Source of the DNA: Prostheceraeus crozeri
Taxonomy: Eukaryota; Platyhelminthes; Polycladida; Euryleptidae
Assembly (NCBI GenBank): GCA_907163375.1
Contig: CAJQUW010009263.1
Location: 124,001-188,000 of the forward strand
DNA length: 64,000 nt
Direction of reading: 5' to 3'
In this document: positions 10,291 through 20,740 of the stretch, one piece after another
Layout: each line of letters begins with the position of its first letter
How positions within the stretch are numbered: position 1 is the stretch's first letter
Position numbers and translations under genes: made by a program
The notes under the pieces: generated by a model
Told to the model about the DNA's origin: nothing
Database searches by the model: none
What the model saw: only the letters and a program-made list of their open reading frames with translations

Positions 10291-13200
10291 ATGGTAAGTT
10301 GAAGATTTCCTCTCTCATCTCCCTCAAACGTGTGGCTAATAGCATCTTCCTCAATTTCAGGCATCTACTTCATCACCAAAGTCCTCCCTTCTCGAGGAAA
10401 GTTTAGAGTTATTGAGTCAAGGTAGGTTGTAACAATACACTGAGAGTTGAACAGAGATGATAGAATGATTTCTCTTTCAGGTGATGTGAGTTCCAGCTCA
10501 GGACTCGCGCGACAAGGCAACGAGTGGGAATGTGCCGACTGCGGACATATGTTTACAAGGAAGCACAGTCTCCTTCGACACATCAAACAACGTGTGTGTC
10601 AACGCAAGGCGGCGTCAATCTCCGGAGGTGAAGTTGATTCTGACGATGACATCTCCTTTCCTTGCGATTTGTGCCCTCTTTCTTTTGATAGTCACTTTCA
10701 GCGATCTTCGCACAGACTTCAACACACGCATGCAAATGATCACTACACCAACGGTACCTCTACCATCTCCCTCATTAATGTTTCACATAATAATTTAGTA
10801 CGCGACTACTGCATGGAGTCCAATACTCAAATAGTAGATTTTCCTGAGTGGCTCCTTCAAAATTCTAACATTATCGAAGCACTCTTCAACAATTTAGACA
10901 ATTTTAGAATGAAGGCGCTCATCTACCTCAAACTAAAATATATTAAAATAGATTTTCAAACGGGTCAAGTGACGGAGAGAATACAGTTTCATGTTCCTTC
11001 CTCATCCGCAACCGAAGTTGTAGACTGCGAGTCTTGGCTAAATTTTCACATTCAATGTTTAAAATCAAATGTAGATAAATTCAATCAACGCGACAGCGCT
11101 CTCATTTTTGATGGTGTGGACTCAGCCATATTCAAAATTTCCCTATTAGAAAGTCATGGAGCTCGAGGCACATTTAAACTACCAAAAACGTTGTATAATA
11201 AGAAAGCTGTCATCAATGTCGATTGTAAATCACAGTGTTTCAAATATGCAGTCCTATCCATCCTTCACTATAATGATATCAACGCGCATCGAGATCGCAC
11301 CTATAGCTATAGACAGTGGGAGGATGAACTAGACTTTGAAGGTTGTGATAGTAACAACATGAAAATCAAAGATGTAGAAACGTTCGAAAAACATAATAAG
11401 ATTAAAATTGTCGTTCACGTGTGGGAGAAGGGGTTGAAGGGTGCCCGCTATAATTCACGTTCAACTTGTTATGAACGTGTAGTCAACCTCTTATTAGTAA
11501 AACAAGATGATAGCGAGGAATGGCACTACTGTGGTATTCCCAAAATCTCTCGCTTGTACACACACTTAGGGCGCTCTAAAAGAGGTGAACATTTTGTATG
11601 CGACCGCTGCATCCGCTCCTTTTGGAGTAAAGATAAATTTGAAACTCACTATGAATGGTGCAAGCGAGGTAAATTACAAATGCAACGCATGCCCAAAGAT
11701 AAAATATTTTCACATAGGGATAATGGTGACGAATTAAGTTCCCTGCGTGTCATTTACGCAGACATAGAATGCTACATTGATGATATCATCCACAAGCCAG
11801 CAGCCATATCCTGCTATGAAGTATGGCATGACCACTTTGGAAATAGGCAAAACAAAATGCATACTTGGCAAGGTGAAGATTGTATTTCAAAATTTCTAGA
11901 ATTTCTCGATAAAGCTGCTAAATTTCAACAATCATATGATTCCCAATTGCAGCGTAAGTCACTACATATGTCAGATGAAGACAAACAAATTTGAAAGTTG
12001 CACATCGTGCCCTAAATGTCATAAAACGTTTGATGACGATAAAATTAAGAAAGTGCGTGATCATGATCACATATCATTGGTAAATTTAGAAACGCACTCT
12101 GCTCCAAATGTAACTTTTCACTTAGGTTGAGACGTCGTGTACTACCCGTCATTTTTCATAACTTTAAGGGCTATGACAGTCATATGCTCATAAAAGGAGG
12201 GTTGAGCCAGATGAAATCGTGGCAGTTTAATGTAATAGCGCAAACGAGAGAAAAATTCATGGCAATGACAGCAAAAGTATCAGTAGATAAAACTAAAGAA
12301 AATAAGACAGTCTTCTTCGAAATAAAATTTTTAGATTCATTCCAATTCATGTAAGCGTCACTAGATTCTCTCGTTCGTAATCTCAAGTTTCTTCCCCATA
12401 GTCAAACTTTGAAGAAACACTATCCAAACTTAACGGATGAAATAATCACTCGCAAAGGAGTCTTTCCCTATGCGTATTTTAGCTCAATGTCTAAACTATA
12501 TGAAACAACCCTTCCTTTTATTGACAAATTCCAAAACGATTTGACGGGTCAAGATTGTCCAGTAGAGGACTATGAACATGCTCAAGAGGCATGGTTAAAA
12601 TTTGATTGTAAAACGTTTGGCGATTATATGATCGCTTACTTAGAATTAGATGTCATTTTGCTGGCTGATGTCTTTCAGGAATTTCGACGAGTGACATTAG
12701 AAGAAGACAAATTAGATCCTGTCCACTTTGTCAGTCTACCAGCCATGTCCTTTAAATCAGCCTTTAAAATGACTGGTGAGACCATCCATCTCTTACAAGA
12801 CCCCGAGATGTATAACATATTTGAGCGCGGAATACGCGGTGGTCTCACATTTGTGAATAAACATCACATAAAATCTAAAACAGTAGGTAATGATCATATC
12901 CACCTAAAGTACTATGACCAAAATAATTTATATGGCAGTTCACTGTCTAAACCACTACCTCACTCCGAGTTTAGTTGGTTAAATCAAGATGAGCTTGCGT
13001 ATTACTCCAACCCTTCAAACATACTGAAGATTCCAGATGAAGGTGATTAGGGATATTATTTTGAAGTGGATTTGATTTATCCAAATAGTATTAAAAATAA
13101 AACTGCTGATTTCCCACTCGCACCTGAATCTGGTGAAGTGACTGAAGATATGTTTTCACCATTCATGTCACAATTTCATAATAACTTAAGAGAGTGTGGA

Positions 13201-14262
13201 CAGCCAAGGTACAAACCATGCCGCAAACTTTTGCTCACCCAATATGATAAGAAAAATTATCTCGTGCACTTCTGCATACTAAAATTCTATTTAGAAATGG
13301 GCATGCTTCTAAAGTCAGTTCACCGCATTATCAAATTTAGACAGAAAGCCTTCCTCAAACCCTACAAAGATAGTAACAGTCAAAAATGTGCACTAGCCCA
13401 AAATAATTTTGAAAAGGATTTTTATAAGTATAAGAATAACAGTCTTTTCGGAAAGACCATGGAGGATGTTAGAAAACGTATGAACTACAAACTAGTCGTT
13501 GATGAACAAAAATATCACAAATTGACCTCATCACCTCTTTTCATTGATAGAGACATCATCGATGAGGACCTTGTAGGTGCTAAAATGATAAAATCAGAAG
13601 TTGAGTTGTTCAAACCCATCTATATTGGGCAAGCCGTTTTAGATTATTCTAAGCTTGAAATGTATCAACTCTTCTACAAAATATTAAAACCATGCCCTCT
13701 CGTAAAAGAGGTTCGCTTGCTGGGTGGTGATACAGATAGTTTCTTTTTAGGAATTACCACTCAAAAAGATTTAAATTTTAATGAAGTAGGTAAGTCATTA
13801 GAAAAATATTTCGACACATCTAACTACAATCCCACTTATCCACTCTATTCCATACAGAATAAAGCCAAACTTGGTTGTTTTAAGGATGAAACAGCAGGAA
13901 AGGAAATAGATGAAATTATTCTCCTCCGTCCTAAAATGTATTCCATGAAATTAAAAGAATGTGCAGATAGTATTAAGCGTGCTAAAGGTATATCAAAATC
14001 CATTGTTCACAAAATGAAACATCGGTCCTATAAGGCCTATAGAAATAAAAATATAACGTTTGTCAATATGACAATCTTAAAATCTCAAGTTCATACTGTG
14101 AAAACGCACACGTTCAAGAAACGAGCGCTTTCAGCATGGGAAGATAAGAGGTGTTGGATAGGACATAACACATCTCTTCCACATGGACATCCTGACACAA
14201 ACATACCTCCACCCAAAAGAATAAAACTCACGCTACCACATTCAGGAGATGTATTGACATAA
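10291..14262 (+). pseudogene. Protein-primed family B DNA polymerase of Polinton P2 (broken)
   Basis: The 5' end shows family-style splicing. An ATG at 10291 is followed at once by GTAAGT, with a 67-base intron to CAG at 10360, then a short second exon and a second intron ending at 10480. The N-terminal part has three C2H2-like fingers (CADCGHMF..., CDLCPLSF... and CDRCIRSF...). Then come an exonuclease motif (YADIECYIDD, near 11.76 kb), motif A (DQNNLYGSSL, near 12.92 kb), motif B (NNSLFGKTMED, near 13.44 kb) and motif C with DTDS (near 13.73 kb). In living relatives this enzyme replicates the linear element from a terminal protein. The gene is broken about four times across its length, while all polymerase motifs are still recognisable. 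Confidence 0.92.
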
Positions 14263-14441
14263 TCAACTTTAACTCAGTATTTTGATGTTGCTTTTTGTAG
14301 ATACACATGGTTGTTTTATGTATCGCATGAGATCGTTTCTGCCTTGTGAATATATGCCTACAGTCAGCCCATTCCCCCTTTATCTGTGAAAAGACTCTTT
14401 CATACACATATTTTTATTTCAATAAACTTATCACAATGACT

Positions 14442-15992
14442 TCACTTTGTTTTCCGAAACACTAAAGTTACGAGGGATTTAGTATCTTTCACATGGATGC
14501 ACTCTTGTAAACCATTGGTAATTTTGATAGGAATAGAGGGTGTAGTTTTTTTGACGACGGGATGATAGAAAATAGATTCAAACATCTTCTCGACTATTCC
14601 ATATGAAGCGTCTTTATCATGAATGAAATCACGTAAAATGTATTCTTTTTTCTCACCAACAGAAATAGGTAGAATCAAATCACTTTGAATGTAAAGGTGC
14701 TGTTCATGTTTATCAAGTGTCATTGGTGTTTCTATACCAATCGTATGCGCAGCAGCAAACACAGTTTGTAGCATTGAAAAACCAAAGAGTTTTTTCAAAT
14801 TTTTACTCAATTGACATTGAATGTCATCACCCAGTTTCAGAACAACGCGTTGATTTTCAAATGAAAACGAAATGTGGTGTGTCTTTACATCATATTTACT
14901 TTTCATCACATGCTTCAACTTCTGTTGTATATAAGGATTTACTACATGAATGAAGCTTTCAACTGTATGATATAGACGCGGCATTATATTGATAGCAACT
15001 TTAGATTCTTGATAAGACTGGTAAATTTTCTTGATGCGATCGCCATAGATGTCCACCCACCATTCATCATTAACTGAATCAGCTTCAGTGTAATATTCAT
15101 GAGAAGCATACACCACACCGCTTCCAATAATAGGTGTATAATGTCTTACAAAATGACGCAAGGTTGGAGAGAAATAAACTGTCAGTTTGTCATTATATTT
15201 CTGAATAACCAACTTATTTTTGTCCGCCATAATTTTCTCTCCATACTTCTTACCCACAGTCTCATTCCATCGTTTTACTAACTCAATAAGTGATAAAGGT
15301 TGAACACCACGCTTTTTCAAAATGATGCGTTCTTCGCATTCTACAACATCTTCATCAAATATTTTAAATTTATAATGAAATTTGTTGATTCGATTTGAAT
15401 AAACTTTTTTAACATTTGCAGTAGCAATTGACGTTAGATGTAGTCCATGGCCAAAACCGAGATGTGGATAGAATTCATTATCCAACCTCAGTGTAAGACC
15501 TTTAGTAAAAGAATGAAAGCGAAGGAACTGTCTCCCACTCCAATGATAGATAGTAAACTCATAAACTTTCTGATTTTTATTCTTCATGATGGAAGTATTA
15601 CCACTGTTGAATGCCTTAATAATTTTCTCATTCCCAAATGGTTCATAAGAATCTGATTTTATCTGAATCCATTCATAGTTCCACTTTCCATCTGATGTTA
15701 AATTGTATGGGAACTGGAATGCATTATTCATCGTTATTCCATCATGGGTGCGAGGAGTCAATATCATTTCTTCCAAATCATTCACATTCTGAATATTGCT
15801 ATCATAGCAAATACTAGAAACGCCAACCTCCCATTCACCTTCTAAATGCAGTGGGCGATTTAATTCTACTCGATAGTCTGATGGTTTATTTTTGGGAAAT
15901 TTATTCATAGAAGCATTACTGGGTAAGTAGATTAGAAACGAGTCCTTATTTTCACTTTCCATATTATTCACATTGGAAAAATATATTAGCAT
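14442..15992 (-). CDS. Penton/minor-capsid-like Polinton structural protein 1 (516 aa)
   Basis: The open frame starts near 15992 (MLIYFSNVNN, with an internal MESENKD start also possible). The N-terminus FLIYLPSNASMNKFP followed by LEGEWEVGVSSICY is the hallmark of a conserved protein class that accompanies capsid genes in Polintons. The C-terminal half carries ISFSFENQRVVL and a DLILPISVGEKKEY segment that aligns with the neighbouring 465-residue protein. The two are therefore paralogues in tandem, separated by only 9 bases. A penton or minor-capsid role is inferred from family and context. The frame looks whole. Confidence 0.7.
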   Translation of the reverse strand: MLIYFSNVNNMESENKDSFLIYLPSNASMNKFPKNKPSDYRVELNRPLHLEGEWEVGVSSICYDSNIQNVNDLEEMILTPRTHDGITMNNAFQFPYNLTSDGKWNYEWIQIKSDSYEPFGNEKIIKAFNSGNTSIMKNKNQKVYEFTIYHWSGRQFLRFHSFTKGLTLRLDNEFYPHLGFGHGLHLTSIATANVKKVYSNRINKFHYKFKIFDEDVVECEERIILKKRGVQPLSLIELVKRWNETVGKKYGEKIMADKNKLVIQKYNDKLTVYFSPTLRHFVRHYTPIIGSGVVYASHEYYTEADSVNDEWWVDIYGDRIKKIYQSYQESKVAINIMPRLYHTVESFIHVVNPYIQQKLKHVMKSKYDVKTHHISFSFENQRVVLKLGDDIQCQLSKNLKKLFGFSMLQTVFAAAHTIGIETPMTLDKHEQHLYIQSDLILPISVGEKKEYILRDFIHDKDASYGIVEKMFESIFYHPVVKKTTPSIPIKITNGLQECIHVKDTKSLVTLVFRKTK

Positions 15993-16001
15993 ACTTTTGC
16001 A

Positions 16002-17399
16002 TTAACTCTTCATTCGGAAATGGAGTGTGATACTTGTCACAGCATCTTTATGAAAAGGAATCAACGCACCAGCATCGTCATAAATGGCAATATCAATTTG
16101 TGGGATGTAGTTTGATTTCAGCTTTGTATAATGCACTTTCTTGAAAGTATGCTCAGATAAAATACTGCAGCTTTTTGGCTGGTATGGTATCATTGCTAGC
16201 AATGGAGCTTCAACATCTCCCACACGTACATCTTCACCAATATTGGAATATATCTGAAAATAGTTAATACGACGCGATAGTGACATGTCTGCGCTAGCTT
16301 TGGTTACAGTACCACTTTTAAAGATATTTTGATCAAAACCCAAAATGTCCATTAGAGTTTTATCCATAATTAGTTCAATACCTTTTCCACTTATAGTGAG
16401 AGACAAAACACCTTCTTTTTCAGAAAATGAAATATGTTGCTCATTAATCACTTCATTTAAATAATGTACAACCAATTTAACTGAAGTAATAATGCGAGGC
16501 ATCAACACTCTTGTTTCATGTAAGATACCACCTAAAGGCTCTACACACTTTCTGTATGAAGATACGGTCCATTCTGTATCAAATTGATTTGACCTTTCAC
16601 ATGGTAAATGTTGCATATCAAATTTTCCATGAACAGCTGCAGAACGATGTCGTAAGAACTGATGAAAATCTTTTGAACAAACTAATACTAGATCATCATC
16701 ATTTAATTTACTTATTGCAATATGATTAGATGATTTGATATAAGTCAATGTTGCCACTTGTTTACCATCAACTCGAAGGAGATAATTAAATTTCTTCAAT
16801 AATGTTTCAGGAGTCATGTTTGTCTTTCTTGGCTTAATCACAATCTTCTTCACCAAGGTCTTCTCATTTCTTGGAATAAGATCTACATAATGAGCTTCGT
16901 CTCGATATATTAACTGTTTATGACCACTTATGTGGTAATTAACGTTAAAATTATCATAGCTTGTTAAGGCGCTAGCGAGGTAACCTAAATCATTTCTTAA
17001 ACTTGGACTTAAACCAACAATCCAATCTTTATCAACTACATGATGTACATAATTATAATCATCATTGTGCGGAGTAAATTGGACAATATGTTTACACGCT
17101 TTATTCAAGAAATCATATATAAACTTTTTACATGATAAGAGATCTTTCTTTGGCCACTGTGGAATGAATACTCGGCAGCCCTTTTCACATTGGTAAGCAG
17201 CTGTGCGTCTCATATTAATAGTCATCACCTCATGATCAAAAGTATAGACACAGTTGCTATAAACAAGTTGAGTGACACCCACTTCCCACTTTCCATTTAG
17301 CTGTTGTGCATGATCAATGGGAGTAGAAAAGAGTGCGGCTCGATTACTAGCAAATCTCTTCGTAGCCACATTGCTAAGCAAAATATGATAAAACGACAT
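16002..17399 (-). CDS. Penton/minor-capsid-like Polinton structural protein 2 (465 aa)
   Basis: The frame begins MSFYHILLSN and contains LNGKWEVGVTQLVYSN near residue 40, matching the equivalent segment of the preceding structural protein. The C-terminus has a GDVEAPLLAMIPY motif and an IDIAIYDDAGALIPF segment, both typical of this Polinton structural family, and ends in ITLHFRMKS. It is the first gene of a minus-strand late block and its ATG is only 23 bases from that of the plus-strand PC4-like gene, so a compact divergent promoter must lie there. It looks whole. The exact structural role is inferred. Confidence 0.7.
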   Translation of the reverse strand: MSFYHILLSNVATKRFASNRAALFSTPIDHAQQLNGKWEVGVTQLVYSNCVYTFDHEVMTINMRRTAAYQCEKGCRVFIPQWPKKDLLSCKKFIYDFLNKACKHIVQFTPHNDDYNYVHHVVDKDWIVGLSPSLRNDLGYLASALTSYDNFNVNYHISGHKQLIYRDEAHYVDLIPRNEKTLVKKIVIKPRKTNMTPETLLKKFNYLLRVDGKQVATLTYIKSSNHIAISKLNDDDLVLVCSKDFHQFLRHRSAAVHGKFDMQHLPCERSNQFDTEWTVSSYRKCVEPLGGILHETRVLMPRIITSVKLVVHYLNEVINEQHISFSEKEGVLSLTISGKGIELIMDKTLMDILGFDQNIFKSGTVTKASADMSLSRRINYFQIYSNIGEDVRVGDVEAPLLAMIPYQPKSCSILSEHTFKKVHYTKLKSNYIPQIDIAIYDDAGALIPFHKDAVTSITLHFRMKS

Positions 17400-17422
17400 T
17401 TTGATATTGCTGATCTGCGGCT
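17400..17422. promoter_or_regulatory. Very short divergent intergenic spacer
   Basis: Only 23 bases separate the start codons of the 465-residue structural protein (minus) and the PC4-like gene (plus). Each promoter must therefore overlap the other gene or lie within it. Confidence 0.4.
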
Positions 17423-17791
17423 TTGCATAACATCATGAAGACTTGGATTTTGGACTCTCTACAATATATCAGAGTTGATCGTGATGGAAACGTACATTTC
17501 AAAAATTCTCATGGTCATACATCAAGAGGTATTACATTAACATGGCGACAATTTGTCAACCTCAATGATATCATGAGGGATTTGGAATATTTTGAAACAT
17601 TAAGATTCATCTCCTTGGGTGATCAAGTTTGGCTTCAACATTACAGAAATGAAATTCAAATCTACCATTCTCATTCCGCAAACTGTTTCTCATTTCGCAA
17701 ATACAATTGGGAGAAGTATAGAAGATACATACATCGCTCCATCATGACATATATTCGTCGTGAGTTCATCGCCCTACTATGCAAATCTTAA
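17423..17791 (+). CDS. PC4-like (transcriptional coactivator p15) domain protein, 122 aa
   Basis: The nearest start in frame reads MHNIMKTWILDSL. The segment LQYIRVDRDGNVHFKNSHGH then GITLTWRQFVNLNDIMRDLE has the PC4 pattern of paired strands with a basic turn, then a helix introduced by a leucine-tryptophan or serine turn. PC4-fold proteins bind single-stranded DNA and assist RNA polymerase II initiation. The ~110 residues align with the N-terminal part of the next gene (DSLQ.I..D.D.NV.FK, then R.F..L..IM.DL.YF), so the pair is a tandem duplication. It lies on the plus strand between minus-strand capsid genes. The PC4 assignment rests on pattern only and needs a profile search. Confidence 0.55.
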   Translation: MHNIMKTWILDSLQYIRVDRDGNVHFKNSHGHTSRGITLTWRQFVNLNDIMRDLEYFETLRFISLGDQVWLQHYRNEIQIYHSHSANCFSFRKYNWEKYRRYIHRSIMTYIRREFIALLCKS

Positions 17792-17813
17792 TCAGACATG
17801 ACTACCACGCACC

Positions 17814-18680
17814 ATGAGTTGGAAATTAGATTCCCTACAACGTATTGAAACGGATCATGATCGAAACGTCTATTTCAAAGATTCAACTGGAAATGTGAGA
17901 AGAGAGTTTGCTTTATCTTATCGTCATTTTCAATCTCTACATCATATCATGAAGGATTTGAAATACTTCTATATGAAAAGACATTCACGTATTGGAAATC
18001 GCATCTGGTTGCGCGTCAACAAACGGCGAATTCAACTCTATCATTCCCAACTCCATACTAACTTCACATTTCATCAAGGTAGTTGGGGAAGTATAAAAGG
18101 AAGGTACATCGCTCAATTTACTCAATCTTTCATCATGAAGCGCCATCGCTACACCATCGTCAACATTCTCCGTCGCTTCAGACTCTACACCAAAATCGAT
18201 CTCACAACATTACACCAACACCTTCCAAACAGCAAGTATTACCCGGGCCGTCCTCAAATGTTAGTGGTGAAGATGAACAATTCACGGAATCTTCAACTCT
18301 TCCCAAATGGGACTGTACAGATTCTCGGCGCCCTTTCTCATTCATCGGCGCAGTCAATGCGCTTAGAGCTACAAAGACTACTACGTCTGATATGGAAGAG
18401 GGAGAGGTGTGTGATGTCGAATCTGACTGTGGACAATATGGTGATCTCTACTCAATTGACTGAAAGTGTATCATTTTTGAAGATTCGTACCAGCAGTTAC
18501 AATTTGTGTTATGAACCCGAACTTTTTCCTGCAGCTCTCATTAGTTGTTGGTCACCTGTGCATGTTGCAATCTTTCATAATAGTAAAGTGATCATTACTG
18601 GACTAAAATCTCATGTACAAGCAAATGTGATACTAGACTATCTCATCGAGTATGTACGTACCCAGCGGATTGTAAAATAA
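17814..18680 (+). CDS. PC4-like domain fused to a TATA-binding-protein-like domain (288 aa)
   Basis: Residues 1-85 repeat the PC4-like domain of the preceding gene. Residues ~125-285 follow TBP along its whole core. The first half-repeat has IDLTTLHQHLPNSKYYP, a VVKMNN strand, LQLFPNGTVQILGALS (compare the FSSGKMVCTGAKS element of TBP) and a long helix. The linker strand SNLTVDNMVISTQL corresponds to the DFKIQNMVGSCDV region. The second half-repeat opens with CYEPELFP (residues 232-239), almost identical to the SYEPELFPG signature of eukaryotic TBP, then IFHNSKVIITGLKS and a final helix. TBP bends TATA DNA to seed initiation complexes. The frame is open and begins 22 bases after the PC4-like gene. 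The TBP match is strong, the PC4 match moderate. Confidence 0.8.
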   Translation: MSWKLDSLQRIETDHDRNVYFKDSTGNVRREFALSYRHFQSLHHIMKDLKYFYMKRHSRIGNRIWLRVNKRRIQLYHSQLHTNFTFHQGSWGSIKGRYIAQFTQSFIMKRHRYTIVNILRRFRLYTKIDLTTLHQHLPNSKYYPGRPQMLVVKMNNSRNLQLFPNGTVQILGALSHSSAQSMRLELQRLLRLIWKRERCVMSNLTVDNMVISTQLTESVSFLKIRTSSYNLCYEPELFPAALISCWSPVHVAIFHNSKVIITGLKSHVQANVILDYLIEYVRTQRIVK

Positions 18681-18706
18681 AAAACAATTTTTCCAACATG
18701 ATGTTT

Positions 18707-19168
18707 TTATTTAAAATCATGATAGAACTTACAAATCATTTTTTCATTAGAGGATGGATTACATGAAAAGTTTTGAATAACAGATACAAATCGAGATACA
18801 TGTAAACGTTTTAAGATGAAGTACAGTACAAAAGCACCACACGTTGATGAAAGTGGATGTTGTAGTATGCGTTCATTTCGCTGATATTGACGCGTATGTT
18901 TTCTCAACCACTGCTGTGTTGGTATATTTGGAGGTTGAGCAAGAGAGTCAAATAGTTCACCACGTCGGTCTTCTCCAATAAAGATCGCTTTCCAATGCTC
19001 ACCGCCTAAATTCTGCGAATGAGTGTTTAGCACAATAAAGATGGGATAGTGATTTACTGCAGGTGGTAAGGTATCGAGTGAATAGACATTATCGAAAGCT
19101 TTCAACGTCGCTTCGTCTGCATTACGCTGTACTTTAGTTTTAATATCGTCAGCAGTCAACCAACTCAT
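18707..19168 (-). CDS. Adenovirus-type cysteine protease (maturation protease)
   Basis: The 153-residue frame has the C48/Ulp1-like catalytic order: His58 in GGEHWKAIFI, Asp74 in ELFDSL, Gln103 in ILQHP and Cys110 in SSTCGAFVL. The spacing of seven between Gln and Cys fits the oxyanion-hole glutamine of adenain. In Polintons and adenoviruses this enzyme cleaves capsid and core precursors during particle maturation. Its start codon overlaps the stop of the major capsid gene by one base (TAATG), implying coupled expression in one late block. Length is slightly short for the family but the catalytic residues are present. Confidence 0.88.
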   Translation of the reverse strand: MSWLTADDIKTKVQRNADEATLKAFDNVYSLDTLPPAVNHYPIFIVLNTHSQNLGGEHWKAIFIGEDRRGELFDSLAQPPNIPTQQWLRKHTRQYQRNERILQHPLSSTCGAFVLYFILKRLHVSRFVSVIQNFSCNPSSNEKMICKFYHDFK

Positions 19169-20445
19169 TAACGATTATACTGAAGAATCACGTCACGATA
19201 CTTTGTAATTTCAATATTTGAATCGAAGACTGCATAAATTAATACATTGATCGTCTCAGGTAGTGTTCTTTTGAACGTCAAATCCAAACGAATATTATGA
19301 GGCATGTTCGCTTGACGATAGGGTGCACTAATATCGCTGTCAGCAGTCAAATCAAATGCATAAATAGTATATCCACTCTTAAACTCTTTCATAGTCAGTC
19401 CGTTGGTGTCATCCGTATTGTAAAGGCCAAAGACATCCATAAAATCAACATAACTGCGCATAAATTGATCCGAAGCAAAATCTGGTTTGTAGGGTGGACC
19501 AGGATGACTCACACCATTTACATGTAAAGCAATTTCACTTAACTGATTGTGTTTAAAATTGAAAGGATTCTTCTTTATATTACCATTAAATGCATCATTT
19601 TCAACCATTGCCACCATGAGGAGCTTCGGTGCTTCCGATGGAAAGAGGCCATCTTTCATGAAACTCTTTTGATCTTTCGGAATTGTAAAGGTGAGAAGCT
19701 TTGTATGCTGAACGGGGTAAATGGCATTTTGGCGGTTAAAACCTTCAGCATGCCCTCTAATGACACTTGGATTCGGTACTACTCGACGAATGTAAAGTGC
19801 AATATCTTCCACATGAATTCTAAAATTGTCAACTTTAGCAAATGCATTCAGCGCAAATTCAGGCTTATTCAATGTCAGCTTGAGTCGCATGCTGGTATTA
19901 CAGAGTAAAAACTTTGACTGTCTAAAGAAGTCTAAATTCAGCGGACCATATAGCTGACATACTTTACTATCTTTAATCATAGCAGATCGCTTTACAAAGC
20001 CACTGTTTGTTTCAGCATCAAATTTTCCTGCTTCATCTCTGTACCATCCCATGGCTTCCATATGACTTTTTTGTGCTGCTGGATGAAACTGTGATACATG
20101 ATTGAAATATGATTTATAGGGATAATCGCTTTGGCCACCTTCCACCTGCTGCTCTCCAATCGTTAGAGAAACATCACGAAGTAATGTAGTCAATGGTAAA
20201 TTGTTCAGTCCAACTTTATGTGCATCGTCAATAGCAGTTCCATCTGCTTGCTGAATTCTAAACCTCAAATCAACCATCGCATAACTCAATTCTATGTAGT
20301 CATCACTACCACCAAGAACAACAAATTCAATGGGGCCAGCATTCTCAGCTGTTCGAGGATGATAATCTACAATACTTGAACTAAGAATATCTGTCTGTAT
20401 GGCTTGTTGATCAAACAAACAAAAACCGGAAGTTTTACACTCCAT
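19168..20445 (-). CDS. Major capsid protein, double jelly-roll (hexon-like), 425 aa
   Basis: The frame begins MECKTSGFCLFDQQAIQ and ends with INVLIYAVFDSNIEITKYRD, the C-terminal signature of Polinton and adintovirus major capsid proteins. Other family features are an early IELSYAMVDLRFRI strand pair, a LNNLPLTTLLRDVSLTIGEQ segment and a YPYKSYFNH turn. Such proteins form trimeric capsomers of an icosahedral particle. It is followed with a one-base overlap by the protease and preceded by the basic core-like protein, the usual late-gene neighbourhood. The frame looks whole. Confidence 0.88.
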   Translation of the reverse strand: MECKTSGFCLFDQQAIQTDILSSSIVDYHPRTAENAGPIEFVVLGGSDDYIELSYAMVDLRFRIQQADGTAIDDAHKVGLNNLPLTTLLRDVSLTIGEQQVEGGQSDYPYKSYFNHVSQFHPAAQKSHMEAMGWYRDEAGKFDAETNSGFVKRSAMIKDSKVCQLYGPLNLDFFRQSKFLLCNTSMRLKLTLNKPEFALNAFAKVDNFRIHVEDIALYIRRVVPNPSVIRGHAEGFNRQNAIYPVQHTKLLTFTIPKDQKSFMKDGLFPSEAPKLLMVAMVENDAFNGNIKKNPFNFKHNQLSEIALHVNGVSHPGPPYKPDFASDQFMRSYVDFMDVFGLYNTDDTNGLTMKEFKSGYTIYAFDLTADSDISAPYRQANMPHNIRLDLTFKRTLPETINVLIYAVFDSNIEITKYRDVILQYNR

Positions 20446-20447
20446 GA

Positions 20448-20740
20448 TTAGAAGTTATAGCAGCGTCGTCGTTTAGAGCCTGATGAATGATTAGAGCCTC
20501 TGCGACGTTTGCGTGAATGCCTTTTGACTGAAGATCGCACCTTACCAGCTCCGCGATGTTTCATTCTTCCTTTATTCATTCGTTTAGGCGATTTCTTTCC
20601 TTGAGTAACACCAGCAAAGGTCTGCTTCAATGTTTTTAAACCGCGTTCCTTCCCACGATTCAACAAACTGCTCTTAAAACTTCTACCTCTGGAAAGATCA
20701 CTAGCAACATCAGCAGCAAAGCCAACGGCATTACTTAAAA
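20448..20740 (-). CDS. Basic core-like Polinton protein (remnant)
   Basis: The minus-strand frame reads through a segment AVGFAADVASDLSRGRSF into an Arg/Lys-rich tail (KRHSRKRRRGSNHSSGSKRR). A protein with this glycine/alanine helix and a highly basic C-terminus commonly sits next to the capsid genes of Polintons and recalls the small basic core proteins of adenoviruses. DNA condensation or minor-capsid function is inferred. The gene looks incomplete here; it occupies only the space between integrase and capsid. Confidence 0.5.
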
